From the NCBI GenBank assembly GCA_032719365.1, contig CM064871.1, positions 67,877,586 through 67,941,585 on the forward strand: a stretch of DNA of 64,000 nucleotides, written 5' to 3'. The notes beneath the pieces were generated by a model that did not search any database, had not been told where the DNA came from, and saw only the letters and a list, made by a program, of their open reading frames with translations. The position numbers and the translations under genes were made by a program. Shown here one piece after another: positions 21,674-32,981 of the stretch (its first letter is position 1; each line of letters starts with the position of its first letter). The stretch comes from Prinsepia uniflora (lineage: Eukaryota > Streptophyta > Magnoliopsida > Rosales > Rosaceae).

Positions 21674-24600
21674 ATGAGAAGCTCCTGGTTCAATAAACTC
21701 TCTCTCATTTTTGGCCCTAGACCGCCACTCAATTGGTTACTCTTGTGCCTCGTTAGTGTACTTGCATTAATTGCGGTGCTGGGATCATCTTCTTCAAGTA
21801 CATTTGACTCTTTAACTCCCAATTCAGTACCCGACATCTATACAAATTATAGGAGGCTGAAGGAGCAGGCGGCTGTTGATTATCTGGAGCTGAGGTCTCT
21901 CTCTCTGGGGGCTAGTCGACAAAGAGAGCTTGCCCTTTGTGGCAGAGAAAGAGAAAATGATGTGCCTTGTTACAATGTTTCAGCAAACCTTTTAGCTAGG
22001 TTTAAAGATGGGGAGGAGTTTGATCGGCATTGTGAAGTATCAAGAAATAGGGAACGGTGCCTGGTTCGCCCTCCTAAGGACTATAAGATCCCCCTCAGGT
22101 GGCCTGCTGGTAGGGATGTCATATGGAGTGGAAACGTGAAGATAACCAAAGATCAATTTCTTTCATCTGGAAGCATGACCAAAAGGTGCTTCTCAGTTAG
22201 ATATTATTTATAATTTTTAATTAATTTATGAACGTTTATCAGCTGCATTGATTTAAAACATTTTGATTTCTCAACTGTATGCAAATTGAATTTGTTTCCA
22301 TGATTGTTTTCTTTATTTCATTAGTGACATTCTGAGTGAATAATTATGTATTTGCACACATTGTGTAACTTCTCAACAAATTATCTAGGTTGATGTTACT
22401 AGAAGAAAATCAAATTGCCTTTCATTCTGAGGATGGCTTGATTTTTGATGGTGTCAAGGATTATTCTCTTCAAATCGCAAAGATGCTAGGTTTGGAAAGT
22501 GACTCTGACTATCTCCAAGCTGGTGTAAGTCTTCTTTGTGAGTTACAGTTATAATTATCTATTCTTACTTTCTAGGGCATGCGAGTGTTAGATTTCAAAG
22601 AGGTCAGAGATTATCAATTACATGTGTCAGTTTTTCTCTCATAGTCTAAAATCTACATTGTTTGTTTTTTGTGATAAATGTAAGTCTGACATCTGCATTT
22701 ATTTTAATTATATCTGTGCTAAACTACAGGTGCAAACTGTACTAGATATTGGTTGCGGGTTCGGTAGTTTTGGAGCTCATTTAGTATCGCTAAATGTAAT
22801 GGCTATATGTATTGCGGCATATGAGGCAACTGGAAGTCAAGTTCAGTTGACCCTTGAGAGAGGTCTTCCAGCAATGATTGGGAACTTCATTACAAAACAG
22901 CTTCCATATCCAGCATTGTCATTTGAAATGGTTCACTGTGCTCAATGCGGTATTGTTTGGGATAAAAAAGGTAATTGGGGTTTCTTACATTTTTTGTCTT
23001 CCTATGGGCCTTGGGGTCAATCATTGTTAACCATAATTAATTTATGAATCAGATTGGATGTCGCTTTTAGAAGTTGACCGGGTACTCAAGCCCGGAGGCT
23101 ACTTTGTTTTAACCTCATCCACAAGCCAGCCATTTGGAAGTTCATCGAGCATGAAGAGTAGCATGTCAATACCAATGGAGGAATTGACCTGGAAAATCTG
23201 TTGGACTCTAAAAGCTCAGCAATATGATACTTTAATCTGGCAGAAAACTGTGGATTCTGATTGTTATACATCGCGGTGAGAATAATAACAACTTGTTCAT
23301 GGTCTCTTGTGAATAATTGTAAAATTGACATTTGAAAATCTAGTATTGTTGAAAGCTCAGGTATTGACTTGTGCCATCGAGTTAGTGTATTTCAAGAACC
23401 ACACTTATTTTTCTGTTCCATTGAAAAAAACCTTAATAAGTTTCTTTCTGTTATTTATTTTAGCAAGCAGGCTGCTCCACTTTGTAATGAAGCGCACGAA
23501 GTTCGATCATATTATAAGCCTCTTGTGTCATGTATAAGTGGTACCACCAGCAAACGCTGGACTCCAATCCGAAATAGGTCCTCTAGTCCCCATCAGTTGA
23601 GCTCAGCTGAGCTTGAAGTTCATGGAAAGTATTGTTCCATCATCTTTTCTTTTCCTCTCTCACAGAGGGTGTGGTTGGTTTCAATTGCATTAATGTGCTA
23701 AGACAGTTCAATTCTACGCTTCACTTCATGGGCTCTGCCATCATATTGATACCTTTTATCTTTGCAGGAGTTCAGCGAGAAGATTTCTTTGAGGACTTGC
23801 AGGTTTGGAGATCAGCTCTAAAAAACTATTGGTCTTTGCTTACACCATTGATTTTCTCTGACCACCCGAAGAGACCAGGCGATGAAGACCCATTACCTCC
23901 CTTCAACATGATACGCAATGTGATGGACATGAATGCTCACTACGGGGGTTTAAATGCTGCTTTTCTGGAGGAAAGAAAATCAGTGTGGGTGATGAATGTT
24001 GTACCTGTCAATGCTCCCTATACACTTCCTCTCATACTAGATCAAGGTCTTGCTGGTGTTTTGCATGATTGGTAAGTCATTGGTTTCAGTTCCTTCAGAA
24101 AACTACTGGGCACTTTGATATCAGAAGCTTCTTTTATTGTTGCTACAATGCACCATTTTTTTGACACAATTTGTAGACAACTAGATTAGTTCACTTTTTA
24201 ATGGTTGAGATCTAGTGTGTGTGTATACATATATATCCTAGACTCATGCACCTGCGTATGCATGTGGATGTTAATTTTTTTCATTTTGAATTTATTACTT
24301 ATAATTTTTAAGAGATAAGGTGAAATGAAAATAAATTCAGAAAAAAAAAATTTAAAAAAAAAAAATTTGCGTGGGAGTAACTACCCACTACTCCACTAAA
24401 ATGTTTAATTTTTGATTTTCATAATTTAAATATTATCTCCTTATGTATTAAATGTAAAGATTATTAATTCGTCCAAAAAAGTTAATCAAGCCTTTTGAGT
24501 CTCTTGGCTTTATATATAATATATATATATATATGTCTTCTCTAAATTTGTGCCTGCAATTCTTTGTTTTCTTCAATCTAAGTTATTGAGGTGGAATCAT

Positions 24601-25078
24601 AGTTGTGATCTATGTGTTGGTACAGGTGCGAACCTTTCCCCACATATCCTCGAACATATGATTTGGTGCACGCGAATGGACTACTCTCACATCTTTCATC
24701 AGAGAGGTGCAGCATGATGGACTTATTCTTGGAGATAGACCGGATTCTGCGACCTGAGGTACTTTCATTTTGCCGTATTTCTACACTAGAAGATATTTTG
24801 TGTAGCCTTACAACCATCAAGGCCTCATCACGTCAATTTTGTGATATTTTATTATAACCTTGTTCAATGTTCCGGTTTTATATATGATATTGGCCTATTT
24901 GAGACATGAATTATGATTGGATTTCTAGGGATGGATTGTTCTGTGTGATAAAGTGGGAGCCATAGAGATGGCACGCATGTTTGCTACACAAATACGTTGG
25001 GAAGCAAGGGTGATTGGCCTTCAGAATGGCAGTGACCAAAGACTACTTGTTTGCCAAAAACCATTTGTGAAGAAATGA
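21674..25078 (+). CDS. QUL1: QUASIMODO2-like (QUL1-type) Golgi SAM-dependent methyltransferase
   Basis: Eight coding exons join to 619 residues: 21674-22185, 22389-22524, 22730-22970, 23053-23275, 23464-23624, 23768-24071, 24626-24758, 24929-25078. The protein is type II: a short cytosolic head, a membrane anchor at residues 20-37, a stem, then the methyltransferase domain with the SAM-binding VLDIGCGFGSFGAHL from residue 220. Further family motifs are LPYPALSFEMVHCAQCGI, LLEVDRVLKPGGYF, IRNVMDMNAHYGGLNAA, VMNVVPV, CEPFPTYPRTYDLVHA and a C-terminal second half ending VCQKPFVKK. This family (QUA2/TSD2, QUL1, QUL2) is tied to homogalacturonan methylation and cell adhesion. All introns are GT-AG except the one after exon 5, where the expected frame needs TG/GAAAGT (GA donor) with TTTGCAG. 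A GT-AG alternative (donor at 23616, acceptor after TTCAG at 23774) keeps the frame but drops five residues. The start ATG is the first in frame before the membrane anchor. Confidence 0.9.
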
Positions 25079-25699
25079 TTGTTTAACTTCGTGCGATCTC
25101 ATTATTAATTGGGGAAGTGTACAATTCTTTTTCCTCTTTTTGCTCTGGTAATTTCTCTCATCTTTCAAGAATTGAAATTCCAATAGTGATATGGATCTAG
25201 TTAATCCCGAATTTGACTTGTTTTTTTCGTGTTCATTCACAGATTATGATCGATTTAGCAACAAAATGTCATGCTCGAACTGAAGAACGTCGAAGATGCT
25301 CACAAAGAGTCAATACAGTGAGTGTGAGCATGTTGAAACTTTAGATTAGAAGAATATGGCACAGAAGTAGCTGCAACTCATAATTTTTTTGTTAAGGCGT
25401 TTGTAGCAAGTCATTCTTTTTCGTGCAATTTTTTTTTTTGTTGGGTCTTATTAATTTGTTTATTCATTTTGATATTTAACGTCACGTTTTTGTAAGAACA
25501 AATTCTACCCCGGCTCCTCTTGAGAGTAAAGAATGTCATATCATGTCTGCAAAATGTAAGAGTTCTAATTAGAATGTGTGATAACTCTGTCATTCAGCAA
25601 TCAATTCGTTGATGGTTTATAATGAAATAATAAATTTACATGCTTTTTCATTTTGCATTTATTTATCTCGTTGCTATCAATGCCAACTCTTATTGTCCG
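25079..25699. other. 3' UTR and intergenic
   Basis: T-rich and AT-rich sequence downstream of the QUL1-like stop; no gene is seen. Confidence 0.6.
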
Positions 25700-27640
25700 A
25701 TTTTGTTTATTCTTAATCTTTTGTCAAAACAATATCAATGTCGGAGTCGTAGGGGTCTTAGGCAAGTGGATCCTATGTCTCCATATTTTTTCGGCATTGT
25801 TATGGAGGTCTTTTCTCGTATGATGCACCCGCGTATTTCTTTGTCTCCTTTTGGTTATTATTGACGATGTGACAAGGTTCGTCTTTCTCACCTTACTTTT
25901 GTTGATGACCTCTTTGTTTTTTCTCATGGTGATGAGATCTCTGTTGCTATCCTGAAAGCTACTTTGAATGATTTTGCTTCTATTTCGAGATTGGTGTCTA
26001 ATCTTAATAAAAGCTGCATTTACACTGTCGGAATGAGTAATAGGAGGGCTTTATACTTTCGCGAGTGCTTCAGTGTGATTCAAGGATTGTTACCGGTGAG
26101 ATACCTTGATGTTCCCCTTTATCACTTCGCACTTGAGTTATAGGGATTGTGTTGCCCTTATTGAAAAGGTTGAGAATTGTATTTGTGGATGGGAGCATCG
26201 TACGCTATCCTTTTCTGGTCGGTTGGTCCTTATTTAGTATGTTTTATGTAGTGTGATTATCTTTTTGGCTTCCCATCTTTTTATACCTAAAAGGGTTTGT
26301 AGGGACATTGAGCGTATCTTCCGTCGGTTCCTCTGGTCTAGGCATGTTGTTGGATCCTATCATGCCAAAGTGGCATGGAAGAAGGTTTGTCTGCCCAAGA
26401 ATGAAGGAGGGTTGGGTATCCGACGTATTTCTCTTTGGAATATTACTTCAATGGCTAGATTCATTTGGTATTTATTTGCTCCGGGTGGTAATAACCTTTG
26501 GGTAAGATGGGTTAAGAAGTACTACATTGGTGATAATAGTTTTTGGGAAGTGAATGCTCCTAGCATTTGTTCTTCGAACTGGCGATCGCTCTTGGCTATG
26601 TGTAGTATTATTAAACATTTCATCAAGGCAGATATTGGCAATGGAGATGACATCTTTGTTTGGATAGATTGCTGGAGTCATTTGGGTTATCTTCTTTATA
26701 AATTTGGTAGCTCTATTGTACAGATTTCTGGAATCCACTTGAAAACTCGTCTTTATGGAACAATAGAGCTAGCTCCTCATGCCAAGTAAGCTTCCCTGCC
26801 TCTGATGAGTTTGTGTGGAATACATCCATTAATGGCCAGTATTCTGCCTCTTATTTATGGAACAAAATTAGGTTGATTGGTCTAGTTTGTCCCTGGTATC
26901 ATGTTGTGTGGTTTCCTGGTGCTATTCCTAGATCTAGCTTTATTCTCTAGTTAGCTTTCCAGTCTAAGCTCTCTACCTTGGATCGTATTACCTGCTACTC
27001 TAACCCTACTTCCATTTTGTGTGTTTTGTGTGGGGTGGATGTTGAGACTCATGATCATTTGTTCTTCAAGTGCTCTTTTAGTGCTGTGATTTGCAGGCAT
27101 TTAACAGGTATTGCAGGTATTATGTGGATTTCTTCGTCTTAGCCTATCCCTATTAGTGCGGTTGTTGCTCTGTGGAAGGGAAAATCTTTAGCTAAGGTTG
27201 CTAGGAGATTTGCAGGCATTTAACAGGTATTGCAGGTATTATGTGGATTTCTTCGTCTTGCTATCTCAACTTACTCTTTGTGATTTGAGAGAAATAATAG
27301 ACTTTTTGATAATGATAAGAAACCACCTGGTGTAGTTTCTGACCATGTTCTCTCTTTAATCTGTAGTAAACTCAGTACTTTCAAGTTTAAGCACTACCCT
27401 TCCAATGTTTTGTCTGGGAGGTGAAATGTTCCTTATGTGTAATATTTTTCTGCTATCTTTTTCTTTGTTTTTGTGCTCCTCGCCTTGCTGCTAGTTTGTT
27501 GTGAATCTTTTGGCTCTTATTAGTTTCTTTTGTTTCTTCTTTGTAAGTTTGCTCCTGATTCTTCTGCCACTTTGTTGTGAGCCCTTCGACTTATTTTCCT
27601 AGACTTGGTCCCTTAATGCATTTTGATTTAACAAAAAAGA
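25700..27640 (+). mobile_element. 5'-truncated, decayed LINE (non-LTR retrotransposon)
   Basis: The translated remnants run in order: reverse transcriptase palm (RGLRQVDPMSPYFF at about 25750, then FVDDLFVFSHGD at 25897, where active LINEs have Y/F-A-D-D), thumb and connection (RRFLWSRHVVGSYHAKVAWK, NEGGLGIRRISLWN, 26300-26560) and a zf-RVT region (CVLCGVDVETHDHLFFKCSF, about 27020-27080). Several stops and frameshifts separate them. The longest clean piece is 26253-26789. It fades out near an A-rich stretch at about 27630. The N-terminal ORF1 and endonuclease are missing, as usual for 5'-truncated copies. It is dead. Confidence 0.88.
27088..27259 (+). repeat. 53-bp direct duplication inside the LINE remnant
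   Basis: The block starting GATTTGCAGGCATTTAACAG occurs at 27088-27140 and identically at 27207-27259, 119 bp apart. It is a late local duplication within the dead element. Confidence 0.9.
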
Positions 27641-27825
27641 AAAACATTGATAAATTCCTCCCCGTCCTGTCAAATAGATGTAGAGAACTGCATAACTTGA
27701 AAAAAGATTGTTATAAAATAAACGCTCGCTTTTGTCACAGAGGATAAAGCAGATTGTTCAAATTATATATAAACAGGATACAATGAATTACAAAGAACGA
27801 AGCATCGGCAATTTAGCATTAGCAT

Positions 27826-27930
27826 CAGAAGCAGGAGCGTCCTCAAGCATCAATACTGCTGCGTCCTTATAGAAGGCCATACAGTCCTCCTAGAGGTCCA
27901 AGCAGGTACCCTCTAGTTAGAAACGACAGT
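27826..27930 (+). pseudogene. Stray fragment of a CDKC C-terminal tail
   Basis: The frame around 27860-27925 gives YRRPYSPPRGPSRYP, matching YRRPYSPPRGPSRYR in the CDKC-like gene at 31096-32439 (DNA around 32205-32270). Upstream similarity (CAGAAGCAGGAGCGTCCTCAAG against the CAGCAGCGGCAGCGTCC region) shows that a stretch of about 100 bp was copied, with a deletion of some 20-35 bp. No kinase domain is nearby. It is a relic of an earlier CDKC copy or a local duplication. Confidence 0.8.
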
Positions 27931-30126
27931 GCGCCTTACTTTTTGCCTTATTGTAAAATCATTTCAGAAAACTTCATTCATGTACAGGCTCTTATTCAAA
28001 CAACTCAAACTAGAATGTGACAATGAATAAACTAATGTTACCTGGTTCGTGGGTCCGTTCGGTACGAAAAATGGGTTTTGATACAGGGCACAATAGATTA
28101 AGAAGATCCAAGTACGTTATGGTATATATAATTAGCACAAAATTTTGAGGAAATGACTCTATAAACTCAAAATTTATTCAGTTCGCATAAGTAACTATGT
28201 CATCTTTTACTTTCAATTTACCTTAAATTTTTGGGTCGGTCGATTTGGATGGGAATTGTACCCCATTTGGGAGGTACCGACCTTCTCTTTTCTATTATCT
28301 GTCACTCAATGCATTATGAATGAACACAAATAAGCTCTAAAATCATTTACACAATGAATACCGACCTCCTTTCTGATAATCGAACTCGAGACATCCCACA
28401 TAAAGTGTGGAAAAAAATACCACAAAGCCATAGCACGCTAAGCTCTAAAATCCTTGGATTATAAGCAGATCTGTCATATAGATCTTTAGATGCCTAATAG
28501 TGGTTTTCTAAATCTTTCAAATTTCTGACTCATTTCCTGGTTATTCTGAAGTCCAAACCTGGTACAATCAGCTACCTAGCAGTTTCATCGTTCTTTTAGT
28601 TCACAGTAACTAACAAATCGTACAGTAATTTTAATAGTCAACAGACGCACACAACAACAACATCATCAGAGAAAGAGAGAGATAGGGCGCTCAACAATTT
28701 TGTAACCAGAGATTCGTTCTTCAATGCTTTGAATGTCCTGTATTAAGAAGAGAAATTAGGTGAACAAGCCAAAGCGTTTTCATACAAAAATATCATAACA
28801 AACCAGCACGGCTTTGATGCTTACTTTCCTTTGGGAACAGCATCTACAAGAGACTCGTTGAACCATAGAAAATTCAAGTGCCTTACTCCAAATATGGACT
28901 TCTGTAATTTGTGTAGAAAGATATACAGTAATCTACTACCAGCGCACAATCTCATCATCATGGTCCCTTGATTTGAATATAATGCAGTCAATTCTTTCAA
29001 CCTCATAAGATTTTTACTTGAATTAGCATGCCTCACAAATCACAATTGTTTAGCAACTAGATGTTTACGTGAATCAACCTACCTCATAATTGTTTAGCAA
29101 TTAGATGATAAGAAAAATCAACCATCGGACAGATATTAGAGAGGTAAAGGAAGCACCAGCTAGAAATGTGCATTTTCGAATTGACAAGCACCAAAATAAA
29201 TCAGCTACGGAAACTCGAACCCAAACTCAAATATTCAGTAAGTCAACTAACTTGCATAACAAGCCTCTTTCAGTGCAGCTCAAATGGAGCACTACACATT
29301 TAGAAGGGGAAAAAAAAAGCGAAAACCAACTCTAAGCCTAACTAAGGTTGAGAAATTTGAACTGAAATTCCTAGCACTCTTTCGTGCTCTTTATCTCCTA
29401 TTTTCTTTCCTTTGCAACCAATTTTCCTACAATTCTATGGTTTCTATATTCTAGGGTTTCTTTATCTCCAGCAATTTCATTTCTTTAATTAGTTTTGCTT
29501 AATCATATGGTCCCAAGTATTTCCTTACATTGCATAGTCCTCTTTTACCTTTTTTTTTTCCTTTTTCCTTTTTTTTCCTTTTCTAAGATTTGTTGCAAAT
29601 GAACCATTCTCTATCAGTAATCGTGGTATGCAATTGGCACACCAAAGAGTCCACTTCGACCTCGACTTCTGTCTCTAAATCCTTGCTTCAAAAACCTACC
29701 CAAAAAAACAAAAAGAGTAAATAACTTTTAAACAAAAAGAAAAACAAGGAGTACTAGTACAAAACTCAACAGCAATAGCATGAAAATCATGTATAAATTG
29801 ATGCATATCACTTATGGTATAAGATTTAGGTTTCCTTCAACATCTTAAATCTATATAACTGGAAATTTCTAAGAACATTTATAATTGAAAACACAACTCA
29901 ATTAAGCAAATCGTCCAAAAGCTACCTTAGTTATATACGTTAGGTCTTCATTCTAAGGATATGCTGATGATCATTGCATTCTTACTTGCATATGGCATGA
30001 GATGTTCAATCATTTGGAATCCATTGGAACGTTAACACGGTAAAAAATGCAATTTCCTAAACAATAAGATCCATACAAGCCAACAAGTTATTTTGTGTAA
30101 TATGAAAATCCATTAAATAATAGATG
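27931..30126. other. Intergenic, no gene recognised
   Basis: AT-rich DNA with purine microsatellite-like bits (GAGAAAGAGAGAGA near 28670) and T-runs near 29550. Short open frames at 28821-29036 (-) and 29105-29335 (+) show no domain. Confidence 0.5.
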
Positions 30127-30960
30127 TAACATCTCGGACTAATAATTCATTTTTGAAATTAGTTTTACGAAATTATATAATTAGGTAGTTTTTCTCGGAC
30201 ATGACCAAAATTAGCCCTCACCATTTGGCCCAAAAGCCCATGGGCTTATGGAGGCCCGATAAGCCCGATGAACAAAAGCCCGGCCCGAGAGTTAGCGGGC
30301 TGGGCTTGGACTTATGGTGTTCAAACCCGATAGGCCCGAGCCCGATAAAACCCGGTAAGCCTAGCCCGACCCGCCCGTAATAAACCCGACCCATAAGCCC
30401 GAAAATATAAAATACTTATTATTTAAAAATTAATACTCAATTCATTCCTAATACTAATATTTCAATCCAAACTCAAATCTCAGCCCTAAACCCACCTAAT
30501 TTATTTTAAAAAGCCCAATACCCAATACAAACCCTAACCACTCCTCTACCGACTTAATAGGCCCAATGTTTTTGCACCCTTAAGTATTTTATTTTAACAA
30601 TGCCATGTTTTTGCACCCTTGATTATTTTTTTTCATTTTTTATTTTTTTTCATGCATATATATTTTTATAATTTTAAAATTTGAGACATAATTTATTGCA
30701 AAAGCCTACGAAAGCCCGATCCAAATGAGCTTAATAGGCCCGACCCGAAAGCCCGATATAAACTCGGCCCAATAAAAGCCCTGAGCTCTTTTTTATGTCA
30801 TTAAACCCGCCCGGCCCGACCCGCAAATTTAAAAATTATTTAATAAGCCCGATCTGGCCCGGCCCGGCCCAATGCCGAAGGCTAACCAAAATAGTTATAA
30901 TACCCAGCTGGAATTAGTAGGCCCACATATCGAAAGTCTCGGAATATCTTAAATAAAATA
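30127..30960. mobile_element. Decayed transposon: LTR-like start interrupted by a GCCCGA-rich hAT-like element
   Basis: 30127 begins TGTAACATCTCGGAC, like the start of a Ty3/gypsy LTR. From about 30225 to 30890 the sequence is full of AGCCCGA, GGCCCGA and CGGCCCGGC phrases in two blocks (30230-30400 and 30705-30880). They flank an AT-rich middle with two copies of ATGTTTTTGCACCCTT. Such subterminal repeats are typical of non-autonomous hAT elements in plants. I could not define terminal inverted repeats or a target duplication. Confidence 0.4.
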
Positions 30961-31017
30961 ATATAAAATATTACCTTTCCTGGTGGTAAAAGGATTGCAT
31001 ATGAGGTTAATTGTTGA

Positions 31018-31024
31018 TATATAA
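31018..31024 (+). promoter_or_regulatory. Candidate TATA box of the CDKC-like gene
   Basis: TATATAA lies 72 bp before the ATG at 31096, a plausible promoter distance. If this is a retrocopy, the promoter was acquired at the insertion site. Confidence 0.45.
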
Positions 31025-31095
31025 GTCCACGTATAAGAGATTCTCATCACTTTGCTACTCAGAGAGTGACGGTTACCTTTTTTGCTTTGAAAGCG

Positions 31096-32439
31096 ATGTC
31101 TGTGGTGGCGCCAGGGCAATTAAACACCAGAGAGTTTCCTTCTAGTTCGTTGACTTCTCCTCGAAGCATCGATTGCTTTGAGAAGATCAAGAAAATTGGG
31201 CAGGGCTCGTACGGCGAGGTGTTCATGGCCAGAGAAAGAATTTCTGGGGAGATTGTGGCTTTGAAGAAACTTCTCATCGAACGGAAAAAAGGGAGATTTC
31301 CGATTACGGCGATGCGGGAAATTATGATCCTCCGCAAGCTTGATCATGAGAATGTTGTGAAGATGAAAGAGGTTGTGACTTCGTCTGCCGGCGCCCGCTA
31401 CGGAATCTACATGGTTCTTGAGTACATGGATCATGACTTGAAAGGCCTAGTCAATCGTCTCGGATCGCGATTGACCGTTCCTCAAATCAAGTGTTACATG
31501 AAGCAGTTACTGACTGGGCTACATTACTGTCATCTCAACGGCGTCCTTCATCGCGACATCAAAAGCTCCAATCTTTTGATAAACAATGAGGGAAAATTGA
31601 AGCTGGCGGATTTCGGGCTTGCAAAGCCCTTTCATGGAAACAAGAATGGCGGTCATCTGACGAATTGTGTGGTGACTTTGTGGTATCGGCCGCTGGAGTT
31701 GCTGCTCGGAGCCACTAAATACGGCCCCGCCGTTGATATGTGGTCGGTTGGTTGTATCTTCGCCGAACTTCTTCAAGGCGGAAAGCCAATTTTGCAGGGA
31801 AGGAATGAGGCTGAGCAAGTGAGCAAAATTTTTGAGCTTTGTGGGTCCCCTGATGAGAAGAACTGGCCGGGGGTTTCGAAGCTTCCGTTGTATAACAATT
31901 TGAGGCCATTAAGGGCCATAAAACGCCGGGTCAGGGAAGCTTTGAGCAGACATTGCGACGACCCTCATGCTTTGGATTTATTGGATCGTTTGCTGACTCT
32001 TGATCCGAACCAAAGATGGAGTGCAATGCAAGCACTGGATGCAGAGTATTTCTGGGTCGATCCTATGCCATGTGATCCAAAGAGTCTTCCCAAGTTTGAA
32101 TCTTCATATGAATTACAATCAGTCAAGCAGCAGCAGCAGCGGCAGCGTCCACAAGGATCGGCATCAATGTCGCAGCATTCTTATAAGCCTCCTGCTCACC
32201 ATCCATATAGAAGGCCATACAGCCCTCCTAGAGGTCCAAGCAGATACCGTCCAGCTAGAAACGAGAGAGGGCCTTACCACCAAAAACAGCCTCGACCGTA
32301 TGCTGGCTGTAGAGATTTTTCTGGTGGTTATTATGGCTATGGAGCTGGTCCTTATCCTTGTAGCAAGTACCTGGAATATGGAAAGGTAGAACTTGCAGCT
32401 ACTAGGTCGCTGGAACAAGGCTGTAAGAAGTTATACTGA
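31096..32439 (+). CDS. Intronless CDKC-like cyclin-dependent kinase (probable retrogene)
   Basis: The 447-residue frame is intact. Kinase landmarks: glycine loop GQGSYGEV (35-42), lysine K57 (VALKK), the PITAMRE helix (69-75; the CDKC/CDK9 signature is PITAIRE), catalytic HRD (152-154), DFG (172-174), activation-loop threonine T189 (LTNCVVTLWYRP) and DMWSVGC (214-220). A Q/P/Y-rich tail (343-425) with YRRPYSPPRGPSRYRP matches plant CDKC tails. CDKC with cyclin T forms a P-TEFb-like kinase acting on RNA polymerase II. Oddities: no introns, although CDKC genes are normally split into many exons; RPLELL at 199-204 where CDKs have RPPELL; NCVV where NRVI is usual. All catalytic residues are kept, so it may be an active retrogene with drifted sequence. 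An in-frame GTG upstream (31066) is not needed; the ATG at 31096 gives the usual N-terminus. Confidence 0.88.
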   Translation: MSVVAPGQLNTREFPSSSLTSPRSIDCFEKIKKIGQGSYGEVFMARERISGEIVALKKLLIERKKGRFPITAMREIMILRKLDHENVVKMKEVVTSSAGARYGIYMVLEYMDHDLKGLVNRLGSRLTVPQIKCYMKQLLTGLHYCHLNGVLHRDIKSSNLLINNEGKLKLADFGLAKPFHGNKNGGHLTNCVVTLWYRPLELLLGATKYGPAVDMWSVGCIFAELLQGGKPILQGRNEAEQVSKIFELCGSPDEKNWPGVSKLPLYNNLRPLRAIKRRVREALSRHCDDPHALDLLDRLLTLDPNQRWSAMQALDAEYFWVDPMPCDPKSLPKFESSYELQSVKQQQQRQRPQGSASMSQHSYKPPAHHPYRRPYSPPRGPSRYRPARNERGPYHQKQPRPYAGCRDFSGGYYGYGAGPYPCSKYLEYGKVELAATRSLEQGCKKLY

Positions 32440-32499
32440 TGATGCAAGTGAAGCAAAGATGGTTATGTAAATAGAATTCAATTCCATTTTATTGTTGAA

Positions 32500-32672
32500 C
32501 ATTAACATTCTATAGATTCATAATGTCCAAGATTCTATAGATTCTAAATTTTGTCTTCAACATTCTACGGATTGTGAATTTTGTTTTCAACATTCAATAG
32601 ATTATGAATATTGGGTTTCACAATCTATAGATTATGAATATTGTGTTCAACATACTATAGATTATGAATCTC
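32500..32672 (+). repeat. Degenerate tandem repeat of about 30 bp downstream of the CDKC-like gene
   Basis: Six imperfect units built on TTCAACATTCTATAGATT and TATGAAT follow the stop codon, probably within the 3' UTR. Confidence 0.8.
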
Positions 32673-32981
32673 GAGTTTATGGAAATGAAAAAAGGGTACA
32701 GATTCTTCCGTTTCTTGAATGCCAATCAACTTTTTTTTTTACCAAAATAAGGTTCTTAGTTCTTACTATTGCCTCATTCTTTCCTCGTTGTAACAAGACT
32801 TTCATTTTTTGATACAAAAAATGATTATTTCTCATGTCTTGGATCAATATAATCAACACAGCTTCTGCTTCAACAATTTGGTAAATGTCAATTCTAAAAG
32901 CATCATTTTCACATATAAATAGCATCATCATTCAAAATTTCAAGAGTATGGTAAATGATTTCTTACCAAGAAGAATGCATG

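Noticed and set aside
31066..31095. Earlier start (GTG at 31066) for the CDKC-like gene
   Set aside because: A non-ATG start is not needed; ATG 31096 gives the N-terminus expected for the family.
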